A stretch of 64,000 nucleotides of DNA from Daucus carota subsp. sativus (taxonomy: Eukaryota > Streptophyta > Magnoliopsida > Apiales > Apiaceae): assembly GCF_001625215.2 (NCBI RefSeq), contig NC_030386.2, positions 21,918,545 through 21,982,544 on the forward strand, written 5' to 3'. A program made the translations under genes and the position numbers. The notes beneath the pieces were generated by a model that saw only the letters and a list, made by a program, of their open reading frames with translations, did not search any database and was not told where the DNA came from. This document shows positions 1 to 10,817 of the stretch, in pieces (position 1 is the first letter of the stretch; each line of letters opens with the position of its first letter).

Positions 1-712
1 TTCTTGGTTATTTTTATTTTTGTTTTGCATTTTTGTAGTTTCTTTAATATTTGTGTTAGGTATTAATGTATAGTTTATACTGTGAATTCTGGGTTTAGGG
101 TTTAAATGAACAGTGCGTGCTTCATTTGTTGTGGATTGTTTATACAGTTTTAGCATTGTGTCATTTTCTGATTTATGATTCAAATAATACATATGTCTTG
201 GACACAGACATGACCTCTACTTTATTTCTTCAAGTGGATACATAGATTGTTCCTTAAAGACCCTTTATTTTAAAATTTGCAATTGTGTTGTTTTATAGCT
301 GGAGTGAGGTAGACTAATGTGGAACAATGAATACCATGTTATAAGCTCTCCCAAAGAGGTATGACAATCTGATTGCGATCATTAATCTCTAACACTATAT
401 TTGTCAACTCAAAAAAGTTTGACATTTTTGTTTAATGGTCAGCAAAATTAAGAAAAGACATTGTATTATTAATGATTGTTTAGCTCCAATTACAAAACTT
501 GCACACTTGTGAAGTTCTTTCATTCATTTTTATCTTGTTATTATGTGAAAATATCTCGAGTTCATTTATCTTATGTTAATGGATACTAGTCAATTTGTTA
601 TGCAATTTAAAAGAAATATTGCCTGCCTTTAAAGTTTTGGAGAATAAGAGGATAATATAGTTAATGTCTTTCAAAGTGGTTCAACATTGAAAGGTTTTAA
701 CTGTTGTTGTAG
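1..712 (+). other. Probable TIC21 intron, no other feature seen
   Basis: AT-rich sequence with no reading frame resembling a protein. It ends in a T-rich run and TTGTTGTAG directly before the first visible TIC21 exon, so it is read as the 3' part of that gene's first intron. Confidence 0.6.
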
Positions 713-3700
713 GTCGCCAAGAGATTACAACAGACTGCGAGGTATTTCAAGAGGTTGGGTAACTTGGGATTTTGGGGACAGCTGGCGTGTACTATAGTAT
801 CTGCTGTTATTCTTTCTTTCTCGATTGTTGTTACGGGAAAGATTACTTCACCTGTTACATTCTATGCAACTGCTGGTGGTATTGCAGCTGCTTTCATTGC
901 AGTGTTTTGGTCGTATGGTTATATTCGTCTTTCTGATAAGCTACAAAAAACTGCCTATAGCCCTTCCAAGGTGATATCTTTATTTTATATTTCTTTTATC
1001 ATTTTTCAGAAGATCTCAAATATGTTGTTAGATGTTAATCATTTCCTTGTTTATAAGTTGGCTAACTCACTCTTTTTAAGTTGTTTCTCATGGATACATT
1101 TCTGAATTTCTTTTCCTCTTGATCTAAGTTACTATAAAATATAACATTAAAATTTAGCATCGATAGTTCAAATTTAAATACTTTGTCTAGTTTTAAGCAA
1201 GACTTAAACAAGACTCGAATATTTGAAGTTTGAATCTTCAAGATATACAGCATTAGAATAGGTATTTTTATTAGCTAATGTTTAATTTATGGGTAGATAA
1301 GCTAAATCATCATTGTACTATACTGAAACTTTCAGTTGAATCACCAACTCAAAAAAGTTTTCAGTCAAATACTTATTCAATGTAAAACTTTCATATAGGT
1401 TTTCACCGTTAATACTGTTAAAAATCTTAACATAAAAGTGACATGGCAGCTATTAAGTTAATCTTTATCATCTCCCTCAATGTAAACACAATCTAGCATA
1501 TTTGCATTTCAAACTCTCTGATAAAAATATGTTGAGTCGCCCAAGTTAAATTACTGTAGTTAAATGATAAAAGAGGATGTACAACTTAGACTACACCCAC
1601 ATGTCAAGTCATGTTACTCATCTGCTTTCAGTTAGCTATAGTATGCTTGGGATCTCAATTTTTAGGAACAAAACAATTTCTTATAGCAATACAAAAGCAC
1701 ACTATGACTAGACATACAAGAAGTCCCAATGACTGATGACTAATCATAATGAAAGAGGAATATAAATTCTAATACAAGAGAATACATAGCATAATATGCT
1801 TGTTTGTGTGTCGCGGGCTGCTACAGGACTCTTTGAGTGGACGCAAGTATCAAATATCTGCTAATGTGTCTTTATTTCTATTAAATATGTTGAATTTTTG
1901 CTGGAAACCAAATATTTGTTATGTCAGGCTCCTCCCCGTTCTGATGTGGTACAAAGCTTGAAAAATGGCATAATTGTGAACCTTCTGGGAATGGGTGCTG
2001 CTATGCTTGGCATGCAAGCTACTGTAGGGTGGTTGATGGCTAAGTCTCTGACCACATCAAGCAATCCATTTTACCAAGGTGTCTCACCTATGAGCAGTCC
2101 TGTTCTGGCGTTGGATGTGTTCTTGGTGCAGGTACTTCTCAAATTTTTCTCCAAACCTTTCAGTTCGATCTTATTGGTTTTGTATATGAACTTTAAAGAT
2201 TCTTCTAGAAGGCAATTATACATGACAAAGGCAAGCTGCATTGGTTTTTACCATTATATGAGGTTAGGTGCCTTGGGAAGTTAAGATTGATTCTTAACTC
2301 CCAAGGCTTATACTAAAAAATTTATATTGCATAACAGGTAGCTATTTAACAAGGTTTTTTCAAAGTTCAAGTTAGATCATGTGACCAAAGAATTGCATAA
2401 TACTGTATATTATGTTTAAGGTGACAAATTACTTGACATGAAAATATTCCTTCAGCCCCCTCCGATTTCTTGCTTCACTTATTTGCAGCACGAAATACAT
2501 ACTTTTAATTAAGAGGGGTCATGTTCCAGAGAGAACCATTAGAGAGAGAACCATAGAACCCTTAAGCAGAACTTAAGTATTAGTTAGGGTTCTGCAGCAG
2601 AACTTCACATGCAAAAAAATGTCAAAATCTATGTATTAAGTTTAAAATTATTTTTGAACACACACAACGATGAAAAAACATGAAAAAAACATGTATTTAG
2701 ATTTAGATCCTAAAAATCTATTTAAAATTTAGGGTTCTGCAGCAGAACCCTAGTGGTTCTATGGTTCTATTTTAAGGACTGGTTCTCTCTTGAGCGCGAC
2801 CCTTAATTAATAATCTGTTTGGTAATTGTTGTTTTGCATAGATGTTTAGGAAATTAATTATTATGACAAATAAAATTTACAAAAATTTTCAGATTTAAGT
2901 CTATTTATTTTAAGCATTAAAAAGTGCACAAAAAGTCCAGAGACGAGAAAAAAGGAACATAGTGAGTACAAGAAATTATTAATAGGATAAACATGAATTA
3001 GATAAGCTGTAATAGAGAATGGAAGTTATAACGTCTCCGAGGGTGGGTATCTATTTGACTCTCAAACAAAGTAAAATTATTGGCTAACCAAAATTAATGT
3101 CTTGCTCCAACCATGCTAGATAATTGACTATCTATTTGATTTTATTATTATTAAAAAAAAAAACTAAAGAGAGGGGAGGGGAGTAGAAAGACAAAGATTG
3201 AACAAAAAGTGGAAATAGCTATAATTTTCGTTATTGTGACAAAAGATAAATTTGTTGACAGTTCTGGGCTTGCTCTTCGATTGCTAACTAATCTCAATCT
3301 CTCTATGATTGTTTTAACTTTACATTTTAGCTAGCTATCTCATGCTTGTGGGAATGGTGCATGTCTAAACTACACAAACTTGGCCATTTCCAGAGTAGAG
3401 AAGTAGGGGTGTGCATGGTGCGGTTTGGTGCGGTTCCGGACATTAACCGTTACCAAACCGATGAATGCGGTTCGGTTCGGTTAATCATCATTAACCGTAA
3501 CCGCACCAATTAAAACGGTTTTTCGGTTGCGGTTAACCATTAGTCGGTTGCGGGTTTTTTTTTCGGTTTTTCCACTATTATTTGCTACTCTTGTGCATAA
3601 TGAATTTTTTAAAAAAATATAAAATTTTCATGAACATGTACAATATGTTCGGTTACTATTTACTATTGTTTCTATATGAGGATATAGGAAACATTACATA

Positions 3701-4069
3701 CTTTTATCTAAAAAAACCTTAATACACAATAAAAATTAAAACATACGTATTTTGACAAGAAATTAGATGATGTCAAGTCAATAAAATTACCCAAAATCAA
3801 CTAATCATGAAATTCAAATAAAAAATGTTCAAAAAGTACATAAATAAAAAAAGTAGAATAGGTTTCATAATAAAATTTGATCAGCAGATTAACAGCAGAA
3901 ATATTTCAGCTTTGTGGCAAATCACAATAGCCCTAGTTTTCGATCAAGCGCTCCTCCAAATATTTGGGTGCCCGGTTGTTTAAGTGACTCAGCAAGTATG
4001 CAAGTACGAAGAAGATACTCCATATAAAATTAGATGTGAAGTTTTAAAATGACTAAAATGCTTTATTAC

Positions 4070-4122
<53 letters not shown>

Positions 4123-4548
4123 TCGGTTAATTTCGGTGCGGTTTTAGTATAAAACCGAAAATAAAACCGCACCACTAATTTCGGTTTTTTATCTCGGTTA
4201 TTTTCGGTTTTATTTGCGGTTTGGTTTTTTTCGGTGTGGTTTTTCGGTTTTTTTAGGTTTTTTTTGCGGTTTCGGTTTTTCCTGCTCACCCCTATAGAGA
4301 AGTACTTAACAATAGATTGTATAAAAGTTAGACTATTTGAGTCATAAATTGTTGGTTTCCAAGTATTACAAGTAGGACAAACCATCTCAGCATTGCTGGC
4401 AATATAGTTGCTAATTCATGCTTTGTAATAACAGGCATCTGCAAATACCATCCTGTCTCATTTCTTGGGGCTTGTCTGTTCCTTGGAACTGTTGCGCACG
4501 GTTACACTGCCCCCTTCGAGAAGTATCCCGATTGCCAGGGTAGCATGA
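713..4548 (+). CDS. TIC21: TIC21 (PIC1/CIA5), chloroplast inner envelope protein, 3' part
   Basis: Three exons join in frame: 713-970, 1928-2131 and 4435-4548, ending in TGA and giving 191 residues. All junctions are GT-AG. Residues visible include FWGQL, SFSIVVTGK, the FWS-GYIRLS stretch, APPRSDVV, LGMGAA-LGMQATVG, NPFYQGVS, SPVLALDVFLVQ and the C-terminal LSHFLGLVCSLELLRTVT, all typical of TIC21 (DUF3611). Four hydrophobic stretches fit the known four-helix membrane protein. In Arabidopsis the protein sits in the chloroplast inner envelope and has been assigned to protein import and to iron uptake. The first exon, with the transit peptide, must lie before base 1; the first 712 bases read as its intron. 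The last intron is 2.3 kb because of transposon insertions. Identity is secure; the gene is partial only because the window cuts it. Confidence 0.95.
2513..2802. mobile_element. MITE in TIC21 intron
   Basis: The ends are imperfect inverted repeats: GGGGTCATGTTCCAGAGAG on the left against GGGTCGCGCTCAAGAGAG read inward from the right. TTAATTAA flanks both sides (2505-2512 and 2803-2810) and would be an 8-bp target duplication, though it is itself palindromic. The interior carries repeated GGGTTCTGCAGCAGAA motifs. No coding capacity. An 8-bp duplication suggests a hAT-type element, but the class is uncertain. Confidence 0.6.
3404..4294. mobile_element. Non-autonomous hAT-like element (copy A)
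   Basis: Terminal inverted repeats TAGGGGTGTGC and GCTCACCCCTA are flanked by a perfect 8-bp target duplication TAGAGAAG (3396-3403 and 4295-4302), the hAT signature. Both subterminal regions are packed with short direct and inverted CGGTTCGGTT / CCGAACCG units, presumably transposase-binding sites. The AT-rich core has a long AT microsatellite and no transposase. It lies inside the last TIC21 intron. Three other elements in this window (29140-29784, 42276-42886, 48500-49170) share the design. Confidence 0.88.
4075..4118. repeat. (AT)n microsatellite
   Basis: An uninterrupted run of AT dinucleotides inside hAT-like element copy A. It creates an apparent tyrosine-isoleucine repeat protein on the minus strand that is not real. 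Confidence 0.95.
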
Positions 4549-4919
4549 ATATCAACTGAACTAAATTCCACTATGTCTGAAGTACAGTGTTCAAACTTTC
4601 AACAATGGTACATGAGTATAAGCTGAATTAACTAATCACATTCAGAATTCAAGACAAAAGGTGAAAATGAAAGTTCACTGATGTACCTAGCTAAAGTTAG
4701 CGACTTTGTTCTTAGGTAAGACACATGTTTTGTGCTTTAATCGCTATTTGCTAGACTGTTGGTTGCTGCAGAATTTGCTTGATTGCTTAAGAGTGCAGGG
4801 ACATGTAAAAATTGCATTGTGAATGTGTTTTTTAAAGGTTTGTTTGGTTGTTCCCGTGGACACATACAAAGCACTAAATCCTAAGCATATAGCTCATTTT
4901 GATTGATGTAGTTTTTGTA

Positions 4920-5030
4920 TATGCAGTGGTCCAAGAGCACATGCTAAGCACTAAAATTTACAATCAAAATAAGCTAAACCTGTAAATTTTAGTGCTTAGC
5001 ATGTGTTTTTGGGCACACTACAGGAAAACC
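4920..5030. mobile_element. Hairpin MITE, relative of 24171-24362
   Basis: CATGCTAAGCACTAAAATTT and its inverse, AAATTTTAGTGCTTAGCATG, lie about 40 bases apart, followed by a TTTGGGCACACTA end. The same GGGCACAC...TTAGTGCTT arrangement occurs at 24171-24362. The outer ends are eroded and no target duplication was seen. Confidence 0.5.
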
Positions 5031-5268
5031 GTTTTTTTTAGCATAAACTGCTGAAACATTTGGATGGCTGCGAAAGAACCGAAAACCATCAGATCCTATT
5101 CCTCGCTAGTCTAGTGCACTAAAGATCCTAGGAACAATTTATCAGAGCAAGTTACAATGCAGTCATCAAGTATCTTTCTAGTATGTTATTGACATATCCG
5201 TGAAAGAAAAACTACAATTAACGATATGCTACATAATTATATAGCAAATTATAAAAATACGACTTAAT

Positions 5269-5473
5269 GGGGTCGTTTGGGTTAATTTATAGTAAATAAG
5301 TGGAGTAGAAATGATAAGTAAATAAATTAAAAAAGTGTTTGGAAATGAAGCAGAAGCTGTGAGAGAGAAGCTAGCATTCTCAGCTTCACAAAAGTGCTTC
5401 TACTTCTTTACACAAATGGGTCAAGAAAAGCAGAAACCAAAAGCAGCTTCTGCTTCTTGCAAACAAACACCAC
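5269..5473 (+). mobile_element. MITE of the GTTTGGGT/CTGCTTC family, copy 1
   Basis: Begins GGGGTCGTTTGGGTTAATTT and ends in CAAACAAACACCACC. The interior runs of GAAGCAGAAGC and TTCTACTTCTTTACACAAAT recur inverted at 6652-6882 and more distantly at 30719-30955. A 69-residue open frame across it is an accident of the repeat. Confidence 0.6.
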
Positions 5474-5615
5474 CAATTTATTTTTTGGTACAGTGCGCAT
5501 CCAATTTTTTAGCTTCTCTGCCCATCGGCTATCCCGAAATGTAAAATTTTAACCTGACTTTTAGCATTGTACAACTCCCCGTGGTTAAGTTTGTCATGGA
5601 CTATGATGATTAGTA

Positions 5616-5908
5616 CTCCCTCCTTCCCATATTAATAGTCCACTTTGTCAAGAAAAAATTTCCCATATTATTTGTCCATTTTCTTTGTCCAATACAAATT
5701 ATAACAAGTTTCAATGTTAACATTTACTAGTTCACACAATTTTCATTATTTACAATGCAAACTATGTTGACTTTTAACCAAAATGAATGAAAACTTAGTA
5801 GTATATTTGTATAACCAATGCATGGCAATGATAACAACATATCACATTTAATACTTCTTAATTTGTGTGATTTGTGCAAAGTGAACAATTAAAATGGGAA
5901 GGAGGGAG
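5616..5908. mobile_element. Stowaway-like MITE 1
   Basis: Terminal inverted repeats CTCCCTCCTTCCCAT and ATGGGAAGGAGGGAG with TA target duplications on both sides (5614-5615, 5909-5910). 293 bp, AT-rich, no coding capacity. This is the standard Tc1/mariner-derived Stowaway structure. Confidence 0.85.
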
Positions 5909-6344
5909 TACCAACTAAATTAGAAACCCTGTGGATCTTAAATTATTGAGTGTGGCCAAAGGAATAAGTAGTGAGCATAATGACATTGGATTAGACAATA
6001 AACAGAATAAAATCTTGTGGCATTGGATTGAAGTGAACAAAATCTTAATAAAATATGCTCTGAATTCACAAGTAATGAGGAGACAAAGTACATGTGCACT
6101 ACTTTGAGGAGACCAAACTTTTGGGTTACAGGACTAGTATATTAATGTAAGTGTCTATATAAGAAAAAAGACGCTTTGTGTGAGACAACAGTGCTTATTT
6201 TTATTACTGCTTTCATTAGTTAAAATTAAAAATTACATAGATCATTTTGATTCTGGAAGAATGACCGGCAGCCAGAAAATAAGTCTAAATATTCTACTTC
6301 GATAAATTTAGAGAAAGTTATATCTGAAGTAAGTTAGATATGTT

Positions 6345-6556
6345 CCATGTTTGCACGCATTTCGAGTCTCTTATGAAGTATAGTTTCATAACTTTTTTTT
6401 AAAATTTTCTTTTTTGAATATAAGTTTAAACATCAAATTATTATTCTAGAAAAAAAAATTAAAAAATATATTATAGAGGTATACTTTAAATGAGTGTGGA
6501 AAAACGTGTCAAAAAGTAACGTAAATAAATGAGAGGGACAAAAGGAGTATGTCTTT
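6345..6556. mobile_element. Degenerate Stowaway-like MITE
   Basis: The body matches the GTTTGCACGCATTT ... AAAAAGTAACGTAAA layout of the intact element at 59933-60161, and it ends near GAGAGGGACAAAAGGAGTA. The left CTCCCTCCGTCCC end is no longer recognisable. An old copy. Confidence 0.5.
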
Positions 6557-6651
6557 TTAGTATAATGATTTTTTTTAAAAAAACTAAATGTTGGTTGTTT
6601 TATCTAGAAAAGGTACTCTGGCTTATTTACGCCGAGACTCCTCTAAATTAT

Positions 6652-6882
6652 GGTGGTGTTTGTTTGTGAGAAGCAAACGCTGCTTCTTACTTCTGCTTTT
6701 GCTTTTCTTGATTCATTTGTGTAAAGAAGTAGAAGCAATTTTAAGAAGCTGAGAATGCTAGTTTATTTCTCACAGCTTTCGCTTCTTTCCCAAACACTTT
6801 ATTAACTTATTTACTTCTCATTTATACTCCACTTCTTTGTTACAAGTAAGAAGTCACTTCTTTTAAATTTACCCAAACTGCC
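6652..6882 (-). mobile_element. MITE of the GTTTGGGT/CTGCTTC family, copy 2 (inverted)
   Basis: Runs from GGTGGTGTTTGTTTG to TTTACCCAAACTGCC and is, in reverse complement, the same element as 5269-5473. The 1.2 kb between the two could fold onto them as a long stem. Confidence 0.6.
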
Positions 6883-7235
6883 TCTGTACATGTACATTCC
6901 TAATTTTACATAATTTGACGGATAAGTTAAATAAACGTAAAACTTGTGGGTACATGTACTGCATTTTTAAGGAAAAAAAGCTAATTGGGAAACTAAAATA
7001 AGATTTGACTGGAAAGTCAAAGATGGGTACTGGACAATCCAACTGTCAACTCTTACCTGTTAGACTTACCGTTACGTGGTGGCCAACTCATATGGATTGC
7101 CGGATGACTCGTTAGTTGACTCCAATTATTTCCATTAAATAATTCATAAATAAAATACTAGCAGTTTTCCAATTTAACAGTCTTATCTCATAAATATTAA
7201 ATTATCCGTTACGTGAACCAAACTCATAAGTATTA

Positions 7236-7539
7236 CTCCCTCCGTCCCTATTTATCTGTCCACTTTGGAAGTGAAAATTTGTCCCTATTTATCTGTCCAT
7301 TTATACTTTCAAAACTAATTTAATGATAGTTTTTCAAATATATCTACATAATTTCAATTTTCAAGGCTTGACTTATTTAAAACTTGGTTGAATTCATGTT
7401 TTCAAGACATAAAGTAGGGGTATTCCACCATTTTCAAGATATTAATTAGAGGTATTTAATGAAAAAGTTTATACAATCAAGTATTTCTTGGTATGTGTTT
7501 TTTTTTCCAAAATGGACAGATAAAAAGGGACGGAGGGAG
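7236..7539. mobile_element. Stowaway-like MITE 2
   Basis: Near-perfect ends CTCCCTCCGTCCCTATTTAT and its inverse ending GGGACGGAGGGAG, with TA on both sides (7234-7235, 7540-7541). 304 bp, non-coding. Confidence 0.9.
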
Positions 7540-7871
7540 TAAATTAAAATAATCACATTCAGAGAATTGGGATACAAAATAAAAATGAAACGTTTTAGAG
7601 TATGAGTAGGATAAATATTCAAAGAATGCATAGCACTCCATTGTAAAACAGTGTTCACACTTGATGCAGAAGAATTGGAGGGACTGCCTTTTGCTTTTTG
7701 CTTATTATTCTCCTGCCACTCTGTCACTCTGCAACTATATTTTGTCGTTTTCTCCATCTCACTGTCCCACTTCCCGACTAAACAACAAACAACTACTGAC
7801 TTCTTTCTTTATATCCAAACCAATTCTTTAAATTCAAATTAATTATACAACTTAATGATATTTTTCACCTA

Positions 7872-8122
7872 CACCCTCCGTTTAATTTACATGTCTATTT
7901 TAAAAGAAAAAATTCGTTTTAAATTAGTTGTCCACTTCAACTTTCAATATAAAATTATATTTTTAAAATCAATTCTACTTCACATATCTTTTATTTATAT
8001 TTCCTGAATCAATCTCATTCCACATATTACGATCATTTCATGCAATTGATTTGTCAGCAATTACTTTTTTTTTAAATTATGTGATTTTTAAAAAGTAGAC
8101 ATCTAATTTGAAATGGAGAGAG
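7872..8122. mobile_element. Stowaway-like MITE 3, diverged
   Basis: Ends CACCCTCCGTTTAATTTACA and TCTAATTTGAAATGGAGAGAG form an imperfect inverted repeat, with TA at 7870-7871 and 8123-8124. The TACATGTC...GACATCTAATTTGAAA variant links it to 8779-9172. Confidence 0.7.
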
Positions 8123-8517
8123 TAAAATTTTCATTATGTAACTAAAAAACGAAAATTAGAACTAATCAGTCGATCTATCGATACAGATTTTATAAAGGAC
8201 TTATCAAAACTTATTTTTGAATATATCAAGAATTTTTAATCAAATCAAAATGTAATTAGTGGATTGATGAATTTTTTAAAAATATTAATTAGATATTTTT
8301 TAATAAATCAAATATTTATAGAATAATGTGTGTAACCTATATCATCGTATAACAAACGGATTTTCTAGTGTGTGTCCATAGCAACCATTTTTTATTAAGG
8401 TGGAGGGCTTTTATTAACCAAAACCTCATTAATAATCATGTTCCATGCATATGGGACAAAAATCATGACCAGTGAAAATCCTACTCAACAAAAAGTAATT
8501 GTTAGTAAAATTAATAA

Positions 8518-9308
8518 GAGCAACCCCAGTGCAACCTCTCCTTACTCATATTTGGTCTAGGTGGACAAGATTTAGGGGTTAAGATTAAAAATCAGTACTC
8601 CAACGCAACTCCATATCCTCAGAAATTTTAGGGGAGAAAAAACTCATCCCCTCATTCGAGGTAACAAAAATCCAACCCATATAATGCCACATCATCAATA
8701 TTACCTATAATATAAAATATATGTACTTCAACTCTATCTCTTCTCACATATATTACCTTAAATATTGAATAAATACTACTCCCTCCATTTCAAATTACAT
8801 GTCCACTTTAGAGAAAAAAATTTGTTTCAAAATACTTGTCCACTTCAACTTTCAATGTAAATTTATGTTTCCAAAACCAACTCTACTTCACATATTAGTA
8901 ATTTATATTTCCAAGATCAACCATACACCACATATTATTTTCAATTAATGACTTGATACGAAACAATACTTGTCCACTTCAACTTTCAATGTAAATTTAT
9001 GTTTCCAAAACCAACTATCCTTCACATATTAGTAATTTATATTTCCAAGATCAACCATACACCACATATTATTTTCAATTAATGACTTGATACATCTCTT
9101 TTTTCTCACTTTCCACTTTTCTTAAACTATATGATTTTTTTAAAGTGGACATGTAATTTGAAACGGATGGAGTAGTTTTTAAATTATAGGTGACAGGTAT
9201 AGGTAATACCATTGGAGTAAAACAATTTTTTGCTTACCTATATTTTAAATCACCATTATTTTATAAAATTTTAGACAACAAATATAGGGATTACTCTCGG
9301 AGATGCTC
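8518..9308. mobile_element. Possible PIF/Harbinger-like MITE with a Stowaway nested inside
   Basis: The ends GAGCAACCCCAGTGC on the left and GAGATGCTC on the right (GAGCATCTCC when inverted) resemble the GAGCATCTCCAAC ends of PIF-like MITEs elsewhere in the window. The interior is interrupted by the Stowaway-like element at 8779-9172. The flanking triplets, TAA and TCA, do not match, so the outer boundary is tentative. Confidence 0.35.
8779..9172. mobile_element. Stowaway-like MITE 4 with internal duplication
   Basis: Ends CTCCCTCCATTTCAAATTAC and GTAATTTGAAACGGATGGAG, TA on both sides (8777-8778, 9173-9174). Inside, a block starting ACTTGTCCACTTCAACTTTC at 8834 is repeated head to tail from 8968, period 134 bp, nearly identical. 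The duplication explains its length of 394 bp against about 250-300 for its relatives. Confidence 0.85.
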
Positions 9309-9680
9309 TCATTTACGAAATTACGGTAACAAACACGTCTTAATGACTCAAAGGTCACGAGATTTTTCAGGAAATTTCCCCCATCTCTTCTCTTAGCTTC
9401 ATGGAAAACAGCTGTCATCTTTAAACCGCTAATTAACCCAACCAATTAACCATAAAATCTTCATTTAAAACATTCAAAATAATGTCGCTAATTACGCTTA
9501 ACGGAGTATCTTCCCAAAACCAGATTTCATCTCGAATTAAATTTAAATCACCCCAATCCAAGTGGAGTATTTGAAAAGCAGCATTACTGAGCCAGTTGTA
9601 AGTTGTAACCAAAAGTCAGTTACAAAACTGAAACGTCTTTTTTGTTGAACCGTTTAATTTTTTACCCTAATCCCCTGTCT

Positions 9681-9687
9681 TATATAA
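9681..9687 (+). promoter_or_regulatory. TATA box of the MYB gene
   Basis: TATATAA followed by CCCC and a CT-rich leader (CTCTCTCC repeats) up to the ATG at 9758. The spacing suits a transcription start near 9710-9720. MYB-type CAGTTA/AACTG-like sites cluster at about 9590-9635, possibly feedback sites, which is inference. Confidence 0.65.
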
Positions 9688-9757
9688 CCCCCTCTCTCCC
9701 TCACTTCTCAACCGCCTCTCTCTCTCTACTGTTCAAACTATTCTCTCTCTATTGTAC

Positions 9758-10435
9758 ATGGATCGTACCAAGGGCCCGTGGAGCGCGGAGGAGGACGAGC
9801 TGCTCACAAAGCTCGTCGACGAGCATGGAGCCCGGAACTGGACCGTGATCGGAAACTCCATTCCCGGGCGATCAGGGAAGTCCTGTAGGTTGCGGTGGTG
9901 CAATCAGCTCTCGCCGGAAGTGAAGCACCGCGCGTTCACGGCGGAGGAAGACGATATCATCTTCAAGGCGCACGCGCAGTACGGTAACAAGTGGGCGACG
10001 ATTGCGAGGCTTCTCAACGGCCGAACAGACAACGCGGTGAAGAATCACTGGAACTCGACTCTCAAGCGTAAGTTCGTTAGCTCTCCCGGAAGCGAGGAGC
10101 GGAGCTGCCGAGTCATGAAAAGATCGGAGAGTGTGAGTGATAAGAACGGATCGGAGATCAGTGATTCGTGTAACTCGGAGGATTGGAATGCGGGGAAAGA
10201 GAAAGCGTTTGTGATGGAGCCTCCGACGGCTCTGACATTGTCTTTGCCGGGGACGGGGACGGATTATTATGACATAAAGGAGAAAAGAGGGGAAAAGAAT
10301 GGGGAGGGAGTTGTTAGGGTTAGTGAAGATGTGGTTAATGTGATGAAGGAGATGATCAAGGTGGAGGTCAGGAATTACTTTGAGAAGGAAGGGGGAGTGA
10401 GGAATGCTGGGGTGAAGAGGATTGGAATTAATTGA
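9758..10435 (+). CDS. R2R3-MYB transcription factor, subgroup 22 (MYB44/70/73/77 type)
   Basis: 225 residues, one exon, as usual for this subgroup. R2 spans about residues 4-54 (KGPWSAEED ... [13 protein letters not shown]) and R3 about 56-105 (FTAEEDDII ... [18 protein letters not shown]), with the first R3 tryptophan replaced by F as in most R2R3 proteins. The C-terminal part has the two subgroup hallmarks: an EAR-type repression motif LTLSLPG and [13 protein letters not shown] near the end. I start at 9758 (MDRTKGPW); the in-frame TTG just upstream is not a start. The subgroup is nuclear and known for abscisic acid, auxin and stress responses; which Arabidopsis gene is closest cannot be decided here. 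The protein is shorter than MYB44 (about 305 residues). Confidence 0.95.
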   Translation: MDRTKGPWSAEEDELLTKLVDEHGARNWTVIGNSIPGRSGKSCRLRWCNQLSPEVKHRAFTAEEDDIIFKAHAQYGNKWATIARLLNGRTDNAVKNHWNSTLKRKFVSSPGSEERSCRVMKRSESVSDKNGSEISDSCNSEDWNAGKEKAFVMEPPTALTLSLPGTGTDYYDIKEKRGEKNGEGVVRVSEDVVNVMKEMIKVEVRNYFEKEGGVRNAGVKRIGIN

Positions 10436-10817
10436 TTAGGGATTAATTTTGTTTATCGGTAACGCAGATTAAAGGGGAAGATGATAAATCGATCTAGAAC
10501 AAATTTGTTTTGGAGGGTGTGGTATTTCGTACACATGTTGTTTGATTATGGATCGACATATGTGGTGGTCTGGTGGATGTTGGTGGGAGGAAAATTTTAA
10601 AAAAATTGGCAAAACACATAGTAGTGAAGAAAAAAAATTACTATATTTACTATGGTACTTTATTCGAAATTATAATTGCTTTAAATTATTTATGATCTCA
10701 TAATTTCGAATTTCAAAATAAGTCTTGTAAAAAAAATGTGTTCAGTTAATTCTGATGACTTTAAAACAGTATTATTAGCATTCTTATTTTCTCCTCGTAT
10801 GATCTATATATCATGAA
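10436..10817. other. 3' region of the MYB gene
   Basis: AT-rich, with no coding frame. Presumably 3' UTR followed by intergenic sequence up to the Helitron end at 10818. No convincing terminator motif beyond AT-rich polyadenylation-like stretches. Confidence 0.4.

Noticed and set aside
4053-4385. 110-residue minus-strand frame with tyrosine-isoleucine repeats
   Set aside because: Generated by the AT microsatellite and the CGGTT array of a hAT-like element inside a TIC21 intron.
9642-9848. 68-residue plus-strand frame overlapping the MYB start
   Set aside because: Out-of-frame reading of the leader and R2 repeat; the overlapping R2R3 frame is unmistakable.
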